A DNA stretch of 64,000 nucleotides from NCBI GenBank assembly GCA_018907035.1, contig JACCIC010000177.1, positions 124,001-188,000 on the forward strand, read 5' to 3'. This document shows positions 47,335 through 59,842 of this stretch, piece by piece. Both the position numbers and the translations under genes were made by a program. Under the pieces are notes generated by a model, which saw nothing but the letters and a program-made list of their open reading frames with translations, made no database searches and had not been told where the DNA came from. Source of the DNA: Sycobia sp. Sy_11 (taxonomy: Eukaryota; Arthropoda; Insecta; Hymenoptera; Epichrysomallidae). The first letter of the stretch is position 1. Each line of letters starts with the position of its first letter.

Positions 47335-47534
47335 TGTTGCGTCCAGCGATTACGCCGGCTATATATGTATGTATATATGTATAGATATATATGTATATCT
47401 GTTCGGGGATAAAGAGGAACACCTGACCCGTCGAGTTCTCGATGAATTTCAGGCTTGGGAAAATGCGTAAGGATAGAGAAGGAGAGAGAAAGGAAAAAAA
47501 ACAAGCGTTTGGCAACGTTGCCCTTACCACCATA

Positions 47535-47567
<33 letters not shown>

Positions 47568-50163
47568 TTGAAGGTAAGGCAAGATTCGTAGATATTCTCG
47601 GAGTAATGCCTGAGAATAAATACCTTTATATATATTTGTATAAATTGTAACATAAGCACTTTGGTGAAAGCTAATTCGTGCTCCGGCTCAACGCGCCTCG
47701 GCCCCGATCGCTCAGCACGCCAACGGGTTCTTTTCACCCCACCAAAGGCTATATTCTGTTCGTTTAACTTGCACAAACGAGTGGCTCCGGCTTAACCCGC
47801 CTCGGCCCCTAGTCGCTCAACGGACCACTAGGTTCGCTTGTGCAAGATAATTTATTTATTATTAGTTATAATTATTTACGATGCGTACTGTACTTTGACC
47901 TACGCTCAACACGCCTAGGCCCTTGGTCGCTCAACCTGCCACCAAGTTTGTTCTAATACGCACCGAACCGCGAAATCCAATTCTCACTTTCGCTCAACCC
48001 GCCAGAGTTTGAATTGGATTTTATTTTATTTATTTATATTTTTTTTTCACTTTGCTGGATGTTACGATTAAATAAATTTCTATTTATTTTAGAACAACAA
48101 AAATTTATTTAACAAAATATAAAAATAATTAACAAAAGAATACAAAAAAAACTAATTAATTTATTTATTTCGGCATTTGCCGAACTAGCCGGTGCTATCG
48201 ACTTATTTAGTCGCGCCATTATCCGCTGAAACAAATAAAAATCATAAAATATATTTGTTTTATGATTTTTAAAATTTAACAATTATTTAACTTAAAATTT
48301 AATGCTCCGCGTGAGCGTAATTACAAATTTTATTTATTTTCTATTCTACGTGATCGCGTCCCGCCCTGAGTGTGCTGAGACTTGTCGCCCGCTATTGCGC
48401 CGACGACAGGTCCCCCTCGAATAGCCAGTTTCGAGATCGCTGGCACACTGAAATTTCGCAGTCAGTGCGGCTCTATTTGAGAATTGGGAGAGAGCGCTCG
48501 CTCTCCCCTTACCGCACTGTACCGCGCCTTAGAACTACGCAGCGCCGTCGCCGCTGCTCTTCGAGCCACCTGCGGCCCGAGAGCGCTCGCTCATCTTCGC
48601 CGTACTGCCAGCGCTTTATCCCCGCGCCGCGCCGCGTCGCTCGCGACTTCGCCACTTATCTACAATATATAATATTTGCGCGAGACTATTGTCTCGTCGC
48701 AATATAAACTGTCTGCGTCTCGCCTAACGACAAACATCATTGCCAAAGGCCTGCGCGGTGCACGCCTTCCAGTTATAAAAGATCGGACCAGATGTGGCCG
48801 TATTAATGCAGCCTAGTCGTAGGCCCGCTACGATTGGCACAGGCCGATGTGTCCTCTCTCTTCCGCACCGATTGTACTTTCCCGACCCCCCTGAAAAATT
48901 CGGAACGAGGCGGAGGCGTGCTAATGCACTGTTTATGACTGTTCCTCCCTTTTTTATATACGAAATACGAAACCCTAGAAACCGTCTAATAAACCAATAT
49001 TCCAGGATGCTGAAGCAACTAAAATACGTCCAAAATTTTAGTTTCGAGTGAAATACAAAAATTCTCAAAACAAACAAAGTACCGAAATAATTTTATTTCT
49101 GAACATGAATTTCTATTTTCCAAACTATTAATATAATGAAAAATGTACAAATGTTCGTAGTATTAAGCGCCGTTGATATTATTATTACTCACGTCTAGGT
49201 TTATACTTATACTTATTATTAATATTGCTCTTATTTTTTAATATTGATAAAATTATTAATATTGTCATTATTATTATTACTATTCTAAGCACTAATATTG
49301 CTATTTTTACTAATATTACAGTTCTAATTGATAGTAATGCTATTATTAATATTGTTTTGTTATTATTACTGTTCTAGTTAATATTTTCGATATTATTATT
49401 AATATTATAAGAACTACTAATTGTTACTACTACTTTAAATAATAATTATGTGGCGCTATGGCGTAAGCATTATTATTAATCTCGTTATTATTATTATGAC
49501 GATTATGACTATGTTTAATATTATTTTTATAATTAGTTTACACAATAATATTTTTGCGCTATTTTACTCTTATTATCATTAGCACTATTACTATTTTTTT
49601 TACTATAATTAACCATTATAATTACTATTACGAGGATTGTTTTTATTAATAGTACGATCCAATTATTATTGCTATTATCCTCACTATGATTATTATTACT
49701 AATTAATATTATTATTAAGTGATACAAACATATTAATAACTATTCCATTGTTACCGCGATTAGGATGTTTTTATATTTAAGCACAATGTAAAATAAACTA
49801 AAATCAACTTTATAATTATTTTCATCTATTATTATTAAGATTTTCTCAACACTATCATTAATAACTTTATTTAATTAATGATGCGTGTGTCTATTTCATA
49901 AATAAATAGACATATGTTTCAAAATATAACTTAGTTGTAACAGATGAACGGACGGCTTTCTCTATGAAGAAAAAACGTCACTTTATCTCCCCCACCACGA
50001 TGTAATTTCCTGTGGAGAAAATTTCGGCGGCGCCGGGCTCGTACTATAAATACGGGCCCTGAAAACTGCGGAAAGCAGGTTGCCAATCGCGTTCTTATCG
50101 TACGGTTCTGCTTTGCGATATATTGTATTAATTCTGTTGAAATAAAAAGTAAGTAAAATTTTC
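47335..50163 (+). repeat. LTR-like repeat starting TGTTGCG, copy A, interrupted
   Basis: It begins TGTTGCGTCCAGCGATTACG and matches 59668-61378 over its whole length, except for a 1056-bp insertion at 47646-48701. The interior is AT-rich with many TTATTA-like trinucleotides. The right part has a TATAAATA box at about 50044-50051 and AAATAAAA at about 50139, so it looks like a long LTR (U3 with promoter, then R). The right end is cut by the neighbouring minus-strand Gypsy element near 50163. The minus-strand frame at 48724-49077 is not supported as a gene. Confidence 0.6.
47646..48701 (+). mobile_element. Second hairpin-array element, inserted in copy A
   Basis: The ends are TGTAACA and CGTCGCA. 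Copy B of the host repeat lacks it, so it is an insertion. The left 380 bases hold four tandem modules. Each has a 13-base loop (CGCTCA(A/G)C..(G/A)CC) inside an inner stem that differs per module. The inner stems are CCCGAT/AACGGG (47703), CCTAGT/ACTAGG (47808), CTTGGT/ACCAAG (47922) and CACTTT/AGAGTT (47985). The outer stems are CTTTGGTG/CACCAAAG (47659, 47740), CTTGCACAA/TTGTGCAAG (47768, 47838), TGCGTA/TACGCA (47882, 47957) and AAATCCAATTC/GAATTGGATTT (47973, 48011). Modules 1-3 contain a second small hairpin with a similar loop. Further hairpins lie at 48171-48182, 48199-48213, 48237-48270 (13-bp stem) and 48681-48696. There is no gene. Confidence 0.7.
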
Positions 50164-50176
50164 TTGAAAAAGAGCT

Positions 50177-51774
50177 TGCTTTGCCTGCGCTTTCTGCGAG
50201 TTTTCCGCTGCCTTTAGATGGAGATCAGATAATTTCTCCATGCGCTCTTTCCAATGTTGTAGAGCAGCCTCTTCTTGCGCAATCTGTGCGCGCTGCTCCT
50301 CCTGGCGACGATGTGTGCCAGGGGCTGAGGGGTGACGACCCGTGTTAAGGAAGGCCGGACTTACGCCAATGGAGTCTTGTACGGATGTATTGTACGCGAA
50401 CATCAGCTCGGCGATATGCGCATCCCAAGTACTGTGAGACTCATCAATGAAGGCGATTATCGCGGTCTTCAGAGTCCTATTGACCCTCTCTACCGGATTA
50501 GCTTGAGCGTGAGAAGGAGGTATCGTGGAATGCTCCACCCCACGCTCCACAAGGATTTTCTCAATGATTTTATTACGAAATTCGGTGCCATTGTCCGATA
50601 GGAATACTTCGGGCGTAAAAATACGCGATCTTTCAACTCGCGGCGAATTGTTTGCGCATTCGCCTTTCGGATGGGGATACACTCTACCCAGCGAGTGAAT
50701 AGATCCATGAAGACGAGCAAATACTCATATCCCCGGGTAGATCGTGGAAATGGACCCATCACATCTCCAGCTACTATTTCCCAAGGGCGGGTGACCGTTC
50801 GATGGCCCATCAGGTCAGCTGGTGCAGCCTGCTGTACCTTACATTGTTGGCACACGGTGCAGTCACGGACAAATTGTGTCACATCTTTGTGCATTGATGG
50901 CCAATAGTATGATCGTGCAATACGGTCATATGTTTTATGGCGCCCGAAATGACTAGCTGTGGGTTCCTCATGACATTCATGAAGAACGGTACGACGATCT
51001 TCTTTAGGCACGACTAACTTCCACGCATCCTGGTCATCTACTAAATCTTCGACGGCAGGATCGGGACGGTAATAGTATAGTCGCTGTCCAACGACTTTCC
51101 ACCATGGGAGGTCCGTCGGATCATTCACCACTTTCTTACGAAGGCGCAAATACCAGGGATCTTGCACATCGGTGACGCCGAGGGAGGCGACTTCGCAGGT
51201 CGGCTCGTCTTCGTACAAACGAGAGAGGGCATCTGGTACGCAATTCAAGGTACCTTTCCGATGGATGACTTCGTAGTCGTATCCTTGCAATTCCAAGGCC
51301 CAACGGGCGAGTCTGCCCGTGGGGTTGCGCAATGAGTGCAGCCAACGAAGGCTGCTGTGATCGGTTATCACCTGGAAGTGATAGCCCTTGACGTACGGGC
51401 GGAATTTACGCACAGCCCATAGCACGGCGAGGCACTCACGTTCGGTGACCGAATAGTTACGCTCAGCCGCAGTCATCGTGCGACTAGCGTAGGAGAGCAC
51501 GCACTCCACGCCATCAACAGCTTGCGTGAGCACGTCGTCTAGTCCCGAGTCGCTGGCGTCCGTCTGGATGACGAACGTTTCTCCAAACGACGGTCGAGAA
51601 AGGACGGGTGCAGATGCGACGAGCGCCCGGATTTGTTCGAAGGCTTGCTGTTGCTCTTCTCCCCAATGGTACTTGATGATCTTCTTGGTTAATCGGGCGA
51701 GAGGTTCAGCAAGCGTTGCGAAGTTATCTAAGAACTTGCGATACAAGGACGCAAGGCCTAAAAACCTACGGAGC
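50177..51774 (-). pseudogene. Gypsy pol (RT thumb, RNase H, integrase), internally deleted copy of the 1-3708 family
   Basis: Closely matches codons of the 1-3708 pol from the RT connection region (YRKFLDNFATLAEPLARL) through RNase H and most of integrase. The homology begins at the position equivalent to base 1407 of the first copy and is fused there to gag, so protease and most of RT are deleted. A deletion of about 10 bases near 50620 (between short acgc repeats) shifts the frame inside the integrase before SDNGTEF. Homology ends at AENSQKAQAKQA near 50177, so the integrase C-terminus with the AT-hooks and the 3' LTR are missing. Confidence 0.88.
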
Positions 51775-53640
51775 CTTTTACTCGGCCTTTGTTCTTGTCA
51801 CTGAGGGGCTCGCGCACCAGCTTTCCTTTGAAGGAGGGCTTCCTCTCCGACTTAGGTGGGGTCGACGCTCTGGTTTTTCCTGTACGCGACGACCTCGGGC
51901 GTGAGTCGCTTCCGCTCCTCTTCGGGATAAGGGCTGCGACGCCTGGCGCCTCTAAATCAGGTGAGGTGGCTATAAAGCCAGCCTCTTGCAAAACTTCTCG
52001 CACCAAAGCTTTGAAGTTGGACGGCTTCACGTCCACGGCCGCGATCCTTGGTTTCAGGCGCGTTCGAGACGTGTCTGCCGCATGAAAGGCCACTTCGGGC
52101 ATTATGCAGTCCTCGGGTGACGGCGGTGGCTTATAATTTCGCTCCGCATAGATGACGCATTCGGCCTCTCGAGCAAGCTCGATTAGCCGATTGACGCTTG
52201 TAATCTTCTCCCGTGGAACTAACTTCTGTATCTCCGGGAGCAGATTACGGTAGATAAGGGCGAGTTGTTTGTCGTCCGACCATGGTTCTTCGAACCGATT
52301 GAGAATCGTTAACAAACAAAACACGTAGTCACGTGTTGGCTCGCGTTTCGCCTGCGTACGCCGCTGTGCTTCGCTGATTAGCTCAGCTTGGAAGCGTCGA
52401 TCGACGCCGTAGCAGCTCCGGGCTGCGTGGCAGAACTCTTGCCACGTGGTCCAGTCTTTCCAGGATAGACGGTACTAATGCAGAGCAACACCATCGAGGA
52501 GCTCCGTCATGGCATTGAGCATGTGCTCGTCCGTGAGCGGTGTCAACCTGCGACATTCCGCGATCCTCTGCAGAAATTCTTCTACACTTTTCCCCTTCGC
52601 ACCATTGAATCTAATTTTCCATTGGCGCACGGTCTTACCAATATCCGTGCGCTGGGCCAAGGTGCTTGACAGCGTTGATCGCGTTATATTCGCGGGCGAG
52701 CTCATCAAATCTCGATCCATGTGATGCCCCCCCTTCCAGGCCCTTGCTACCGAGGGTGGCAAGGAGCCGAAAACGTAGGCTCGTTGATCGACCCTACAAA
52801 CCTATTACTGTTGAGGTTTTTGTCACATTCCAAGTATTGCAGATCGTACGTGTCTTGGAAAGTGACACGGTCGCGTCGCGCCGACTTCTGCAGCTGTTGC
52901 TGAATGCTAGCTAGCGTAGCGTGCATCTCACTTTGTCTCTGCTGCAAATCTTGGACAGTGTAGTTTTGGTGTTGCATCCAAGTTTGCAGCATATTTTGCA
53001 GGCCATGTAATCCCTGACGAAGGTATACATTGTTTTCGAGGTCGGTAGATTGAGGCTCGACTGTTGTATTCGTCGTATGAGATGCGACTTGCGCCTGACG
53101 TGTGATGTCATTCGTGACACACGAGTCGGGAGGCGTAGTTACGCTCGTGGTGGCTGCCTGAATCGGCGATTCGTTGGCAGTACTCCATGCGAGCGGTTCA
53201 TGCCTGTTTATCTCAGCCAAATTGAAGTCGATCAGATTTTGTATTTGGTGATCGACAGCTGCTGTGCTATTTCTTTGGTCTGTGCTCAGATAAATTTCCC
53301 GAGCCTGCTGTATGTCAGCTGATTCATCCGCTTGTTCGGCGTACGTCGCTTCCATTCGATCCAAAATATAAGTTTTTGTTGCGTCGCGCATTGTCGAGGT
53401 GACGATTATCTTTAACAGATTTTTATCTCTGCGCGCGCGTGTTTTTATACTATCACTGTCACTCTCGCATTCCACAAAGTCTGCTGGGCTATAATTTCCT
53501 GCCAGTCTGCGGTATAGCCTGGCAGCCCTTTGAAATGGGGAACCCTCATTTTTTAATTCTAGTTCCGTTGTAATTATGTTTGTTTCTTCCTCACATAGGC
53601 TTTGAAGCCAGTCGTTAAAGTCGTTTGGCGGATTTGCCAT
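51775..53640 (-). pseudogene. Gypsy gag, broken
   Basis: An ATG at 53640 opens a 298-codon frame (MANPPNDFNDWLQSLCEEE...) with a glutamine-rich central region. It shifts frame near 52750. It continues as WKIRFNGAKGKSVEEFLQRI, which is the capsid-like region of Ty3/Gypsy Gag. A stop follows at about 52475 (ALH, stop, YRLSWKDWTTW). The frame then stays open through PEIQKLVPREKITSVNRLIE to about 51780, where it is fused to pol. No zinc knuckle is seen. It is the only gag in the window for the family at 1-4873. Confidence 0.75.
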
Positions 53641-54991
53641 CTTTTATTTCTTCAGTTGAAAATTAGAAGAAGACAAACGAACAAACGGAAAAAGAAAAAA
53701 AATTCAACGTGAGAAAAATAGAACGTTACAGCCAAAACTTTTTGGCAAATGATTAAAAGCCGGCAATCTCAAGAGATAGTGGAGTGCGAGGGCGAAAACG
53801 CAAAAATTAGGGGCGACTGACGCAAAAAACAAAAAAATTCAACAATTTTCAAAAATTTTCCCAAAATTCTTATTTTGACTTTCGAATTCTCGATTTTCCA
53901 AAAAAATTATTTTGAAATTGTAATAGTTTTTACTTTTTGTATTTTTCAAGAAATGTAAAAAAAACAAAAATACAAAAAAATATATAGTTTAATTTTAGTC
54001 CTTTTATAACTTCTAAAAAAATTTTTATTTTTCAGTTTTTAAAAAAAAATTTTTATTTTTTAGTTTTAAAAAAAAAAATTTTATTTTTTAGTTTTCAAAA
54101 AAAAAAAAAAAAAATTTTATTTTTTACTTTTTTTTATTTTTTAAAAAAAAATTTTTTATTTTTTTAGTTTTCAAAAAAAAATTTTAAATATTTTCCGATT
54201 TTTCAAAAAATTTTATTTTGCACATTTAAAAAAAACAAAATTTTGTTTTTGTATTTTTGAAAGAAGGGGAAAACAAATTATACTGCAAAAATATTAAAGA
54301 TATTACAATATCAAATTGAAGATCAGAAAGCGAAAAGCATAAAGGGAACAATCAATTTTGATCAAATTAAATTGAGAGCAAAGAAAAATTTGCGTTAGTC
54401 GCATGTACACTCTATGTACAGCGTAGAGTCGCGGTGGTGTGTGTATGTGAATATAGACAGATCGCTGACTTCGCTATTTATAGTCGACTATATACTATTA
54501 CTATATTTATAGTCAACTATTTATTATTATATTATAATGGCAAATGTAAATCTATTTATATCAGTTATATTTTCATATTACGTTGTCTTAAAAATTAATT
54601 ATTGATTAATTTTAGTTTAGCTTAGATGGAATTCACATATTTAATTTAAGTTAAATTTTAAAGTTACATCCAATTAATATATATCAGTATTATATAAATT
54701 AATATATATGTGTGTATTTAACTTAAAATTAGTTTTGCTTGAAAAACTGCACAAAGATTATATTACCGATATTAACGATATAATATCATAAAATTATTAA
54801 ATTATTTCCGCGCATCCGCATCACTTGCGAATATTCGCCGGAGCACTAAATATAATACAATATATTATGCCATATATATTATAAAATATATATATGCAAT
54901 AGAGTATATAATAAAATACATAATAGCATATATAATTAAATATGCATAAATGTATAAATGTATATATATTCCTATATCAAGTGCGATCCCG
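53641..54991 (-). other. Gypsy 5' leader and AT-rich filler
   Basis: The untranslated stretch between the primer-binding site and gag. 53810-54250 is dominated by A and T runs. 54480-54960 holds TA-rich sequence. No frame is supported. Its length and composition suggest secondary insertions or expansions. Confidence 0.5.
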
Positions 54992-55009
54992 AGATCGCGT
55001 TGGGCGCCA
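54992..55009 (-). promoter_or_regulatory. tRNA primer-binding site
   Basis: Directly after the LTR end (minus strand) the sequence is TGGCGCCCAACGCGATCT. TGGCGCCCAAC is the start expected for a lysine-tRNA-type primer-binding site of gypsy-like elements. Only the first 11-12 bases fit well. Confidence 0.65.
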
Positions 55010-55904
55010 TGTAACGGTGCGCGTGTCCGCCTCGAACACGAGGACGGCGGGCACGGCCGTTGCAAAAGGTGTGCCCGGCTGGGCTTAGCCCCGAAAGAAT
55101 TCGGCAACGGAGAGGGGCGGTTCGCGAAGGGCGAAGGCTCGCATGCAGGATTTGCACGGAATAAGAAGACAAAAGGTAAAATTAAATGCGCTGTGATGAC
55201 TCGCGGGTTTACACGACGGGCGCGCTAAGGCGCGTCGAGCGCAGACCGAGGGTCGCCGAGGCGATGGCGCGCGCGAAGCTAGGGAAGAGAGAGAGATTAA
55301 AGGAGCTGCCACTTACAGCGAGTCGGAGCTCGTTGATCCCGCAGCGCGTCCTCGTCCGGTAGCAGCGCCTTTCTTCACCGGGAGCGGCGGTGACGTCGCC
55401 GTCCAGAAACCCCGGGATGGGGCGCTTATTCCGCGGAGACGGGGTCGGACGACAGCTCGTCCGCTCTGACTCGTCCTCGGCGCGTGTGCACTGCACACAC
55501 CCACAATACCGTGGCACAACATGCGCGTCCGATCGGGTACACTCCCCGAAGAAGAGGTACGTGGTGAGGGGAAACACCTGGAGCACGAGGCGTGTTCCCG
55601 TACACGATCAAACACGACACAGTGAAAGCAAAAAAAAAAACGTGCGTGGAGCGAAGGCCGGTTAAGACGCGTGTCAAAAGCTCGCTGATTTCTCTCTGTC
55701 TAATTCTTCGCGCGCGTGGCCGTCTCTCCCCACTCCCCGCTCTCTCTCTCTCACTTACCTCTCCGCCGGTGTAGTTGTGCGTCGGCCTGTAACAGATCAA
55801 CATTTATACATGGAAATATACAAATACATATTTACAGGCTACGGCTAGAGAGATAGCAACGGGACATGGGAAAGCAAGCGCACGTAGTGCTTGCGTTCCC
55901 CGTC

Positions 55905-55907
<3 letters not shown>
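55010..55907 (-). repeat. Gypsy 5' LTR of the minus-strand copy
   Basis: On the minus strand it runs from TGTGACGGGGAACGCAAG to CCGTTACA and matches the LTR at 3939-4873. The adjacent primer-binding site shows it is the 5' LTR. The outer flank is (AT)n from 55908, another insertion at an AT microsatellite. Confidence 0.85.
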
Positions 55908-55974
<67 letters not shown>

Positions 55975-56009
55975 AATAACTGCATATATATATATATGTA
56001 TATGTATAC

Positions 56010-56059
<50 letters not shown>

Positions 56060-56710
56060 AGAATTGTTATAAATAAAAAATTCTAATAATAGCTCAGGGT
56101 TGGGATTACTTTTCCTCCTATCCTTCATTCCTTATTTTTAACAATTTCATTATTTTTATTATTTTATTTATTATTAACAAAACCTAAGTTATTAAATTTT
56201 TATTCTTTATATCTTACCCATAAATTCTATATTGTTTTATTGTTTAAATTTCAATAAATCCTCTTCCTTTTTGCTTTCTATTTTTTTTCTTATAGATAAT
56301 TATTAACCTAATTTTTAATAATAATAATTTAATTTTTTTTTCGATTTTTTTTTCTAAATTTAATCAAGATTTTTTTTATTATTTCCTTTTTTTTCAATTT
56401 TTATTTATAATTTTTTTTTTATTAACTTTAATAATTAATTTAATATTTAAATAACACGTTTTTTTTATAATTAAGACTTCTTTTTGTAATTTCAATAACT
56501 ATTTATTTAATAATTCGATTGTTCTTTATAAATTTTTTTTATTAACTTTAATAATTATTTTAATAAATTAATAATTCGTTTTTTTAATAATTAAGACTTT
56601 TTTTTAATAATTTTATATTTCCTGTTTTTTTTTATTTTCTTAATAACTATTTTTATTTATAAATTTTTTTATTAACGTTAATAACTAATTTAATAATTCG
56701 TTTTTCGGAA
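55908..56710. other. Microsatellites and T-rich low-complexity DNA
   Basis: (TA)n at 55908-55958, GA tract to 55975, (TA)n to 56032, (TG)n to 56060, then poly-T-rich sequence with no genes. Confidence 0.75.
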
Positions 56711-57124
56711 GTCCTCTGTCTAAATGGTAGGATTAAATAGGGATTATCCTTTGCCTCATGCAGACAGACTCAACATGATAGAAGAGCGAGTAAGCTCTCA
56801 CCATAGGGCTCATTGCACGTTCGGAACACTGTCGCGAAATAATCGCACATATATTGAGGAATTATAAGAGGCCTGTGCGGAGACACACGGAAACACTAAT
56901 TTCTTATTACGAAAGCTAATAAGTGCGGAAGAGCGAATAGAGGGGTTAGAAAAGGAAAACGAAGAACTTAAAGCTTGGTTAGAAAGAACTTGGGCGTAGA
57001 GCTAGAATAAGCTCGTATAAACGGAGCAATCGTAAATTTCTAATCGCCCTAAAGGGCGATAAACCCGAATCGTTATCCAGAATAAAGGAAAACATGCAGA
57101 AAATATGTAAAGAATATTTAGTTT
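56711..57124 (+). other. Probable upstream part of a Gypsy remnant
   Basis: Composition changes here to coding-like sequence, for example EERIEGLEKENEELKAWLER near 56930-56990. No domain is recognised before the integrase that follows. Confidence 0.3.
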
Positions 57125-58340
57125 AGAAAGAAAAATTGAGGAATTCAGTATAGCTCACGCGCCAGACATAGAAGGGTTAGAATGGTGCGAAGTTATAGGT
57201 ATTTTCTTAAACCAATTTAAAGACACGGGTATAAAGATAATAATTTGTAAAGGGACTTTGAAATTTGTTCCACCTGATCGCCGTGATGAGATACTGTACG
57301 AGTATCATAACTCACCTGTTGGTGGTCATAGAGGCATTTCAAAAACGTATAACCGTATTAGATAGGATTATTACTGGGATAATTTAAAGGCAGATGTACA
57401 AAGGCGCATCCAGAAATGTATAGACTGCCAATTGAAGAAACTTGTACGTGTAAAAACCAGGCAACCCATTGTGATTACAAACACTCCAGATACTACATTC
57501 GAGAAGATAGCTCTCGATACAGTTTGCCCATTACCGAAAACAAGAACCCGGAACGAGTATATCCTAACGATGCAGGATCAATTATCCAAGTATTGTATAA
57601 CTGTCCCACTGTCCAACGCTGTAGCGTCAACAATTGCTGATGAATTTATAAAGAGGTATATTTGCATCTATGGAGCTCCGAAAGTAATACTTACGAATCA
57701 AGATAGAAATTTTTTGTGTAGTCTTATGTAGCGGGTTGCAAAGAGATTCAGGATAAAGAAGGTCAAGAAAACGGCTTGCCACCCTCAATCTAATTGGTTT
57801 TAGAACGGTCCCATCATGCGTTAGGAGAACACGGTGAAACAATACACGGAGAAGGACTCCGAATGGGACGAATGGGTGGAAATAGCGATGCTGAATTGTA
57901 ATACATATGTTCAAGAAAGTACGAAGCATACGTCGTTTGAAGTAGTCTTCGGCAGATTAGCTAGACTCCCCTCCAACCATCCACTACGTGAAGCGGAACT
58001 CGTCCCAACATACCAGGGTTACGTGAAGGAATTAGTGGTTAGATTAACGGGGATAAAGAAATTAGTATACGATAACCTTATCCAATAGAAGAGAAATCAA
58101 AGAACCTATACGATCGGCATGTGAATGAAGTAAAATTTAGAGTAGGCGATTATGTTTTCTTACTAAATGGCCCAAAACCCGCGAAACTAATAAATATTCC
58201 GGTTTGTTTCGTGTATTGGAAATTCTCGGAAGAAAAACGTAAAAATTCTGTATAAAAAGGACGGAAAAATCGTTCACGCGAACAGACTACGGATATCTTA
58301 TATTGATAATGACGCGAGAAACGTTGAAACAAAGCAATAA
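57125..58340 (+). pseudogene. Gypsy integrase remnant, third family
   Basis: The + strand reads EEFSIAHAPDIEGLEW, then the finger (YEYHNSPVGGHRGISKTYNR ... CIDCQLKK). The catalytic core follows (FEKIALDTVCPLPKT, LTNQDRNFLC, HPQSNWF), then IAMLNCNTYVQESTKHTSFE and VVFGRLARLPSN. Stops occur at several points (near 57362, 57729, 57800, 57830 and 58088), and the third catalytic residue is not recognisable after HPQSN. The C-terminal part runs to about 58340, where mariner sequence takes over. Confidence 0.8.
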
Positions 58341-58374
58341 CCCCGAGTATATGCATAACTGGCAATCTAACTAA

Positions 58375-58968
58375 AGAGTATGTATTTTTGCGTCGATTCG
58401 TAACCGTTTGCGAAAATTGGATCCACCACTACACTCCTGAAACCAAACAACAGTCTAAACAGTGGATTGGACTAGGGAAACCAACTCCAAAGAAGGCAAA
58501 AACAATTTTCGGCGAACAAGGTTATGGCTACTGTTTTTTGGGATGCAAGAGGTATTATATACATTGATTACCTAGAAAAGGAACTATCACCGGTCAATAC
58601 GGCGCAGTCTTATTGCAACTTTTGAGCCATGAAGTGAAAATTAAACGATCTGGCGAAGAAAAAAATCTTGTTTCATCACGATAACGCACCAGCGCACACG
58701 TCAATCGTTCCGATGGCTAAAATCAACGATCTGAAGTTTGAATTGATGCCGCACCCTCCCTACTCTCCAGACCTAGCCCCGAGTGACTATTATTTGTTTC
58801 CTAACCTTTAAAAATGGCTTGACGATAGGAGATTTGCGGACAAAAGAAGTAATCGAAGCTGTAAATGCGTATTTTCAGGAGCTTGCCGAATCAGTCTATA
58901 GAGATGGCATTACTAGACACCGCTATGAGAAATTTATCACCCTGGGAGGACATTATGTTGAGAAATAA
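58375..58968 (+). pseudogene. Mariner remnant, catalytic half
   Basis: The + strand reads RFVTVCENWIHHYTPETKQQ (first Asp region, with D lost). It continues with IGLGKPTPKKAKTIFGEQGY, then FHHDNAPAHTSIVPM (second Asp) and MPHPPYSPDLAPSDYYLFPN (third Asp). The N-terminal DNA-binding half is missing and several frameshifts are present. It directly follows the Gypsy remnant. Confidence 0.82.
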
Positions 58969-59667
58969 AAAACAATTCTTAAAAACGTTGTTTTTCTTGC
59001 TCAGGGCCGAAATCCACCTGTTAAATCCACCCTCGTATGTTCGCATATCTTTACACATTCGTCGTAAAAAAAATCGAAATACATACAAAATACAAAAAAA
59101 AACGGTTTACTAAACTAGAGCATCAGCACGTCAAATATTTTGCGTTAGTTTAAGTTTTGAATAAGAATACTTAATATTACGTAATTAAGAGCATATTATG
59201 TAATAACCCGTCTGATAAATTGAAATATATAATGCTAACTTTTGTTACGATTTGATAGGTACTTATTGTAAAAGGGGTAGTTAATAAACACTTGCGATTA
59301 ATCGTTAAACTATACAAGCATTCATGAAATAAGACCATGTATATATTACTATTAAGGAACATTATAATTAGTTTTGTACTTCTTTTTTTTACCACGTTCT
59401 TACCTATTTTGTAACTGCGAACTTGTAAAACTAAAGGTAAATAATACCCTCCAAGTTTGCAAAAAGGGAGACCAGAGATCGATTAGACTGACACATCAAG
59501 CTATATTAGTTCAAGAAACAACGACCACCAGCTAAGAATGACATCTATCAAAAGGAGAACACCAAGGTGAGCCAAAGAAATGGATGTTGATACTTGTACG
59601 AAAGAAACACAGCGTGATCGTTGATTGGGTGCATTTCAATCCCCAACCAACCATTTAAGGTTGCGGG
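58969..59667. other. AT-rich sequence, nothing recognised
   Basis: No gene or repeat is identified. Confidence 0.5.
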
Positions 59668-59700
59668 TGTTGCGTCCAGCGATTACGCCGGATATATCTA

Positions 59701-59740
<40 letters not shown>

Positions 59741-59801
59741 CATATGTATACATATATATGTATATCTGTTCGGGGATAAAGAGGAAACGGTCGGTCGATA
59801 T

Positions 59802-59842
<41 letters not shown>

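Noticed and set aside
47646..48025. Hairpin modules as tRNA or tRNA-derived SINE units
   Set aside because: There is no consistent A box and B box, no anticodon arm of standard size, and the stems do not match tRNA geometry, although GGTTCG occurs once.
48724..49077. Minus-strand frame that also appears in the second repeat copy (59933-60295)
   Set aside because: Both lie in an LTR-like repeat. Indels between the copies change the reading in the middle, and there is no recognisable domain, so shared openness reflects shared DNA rather than coding constraint.
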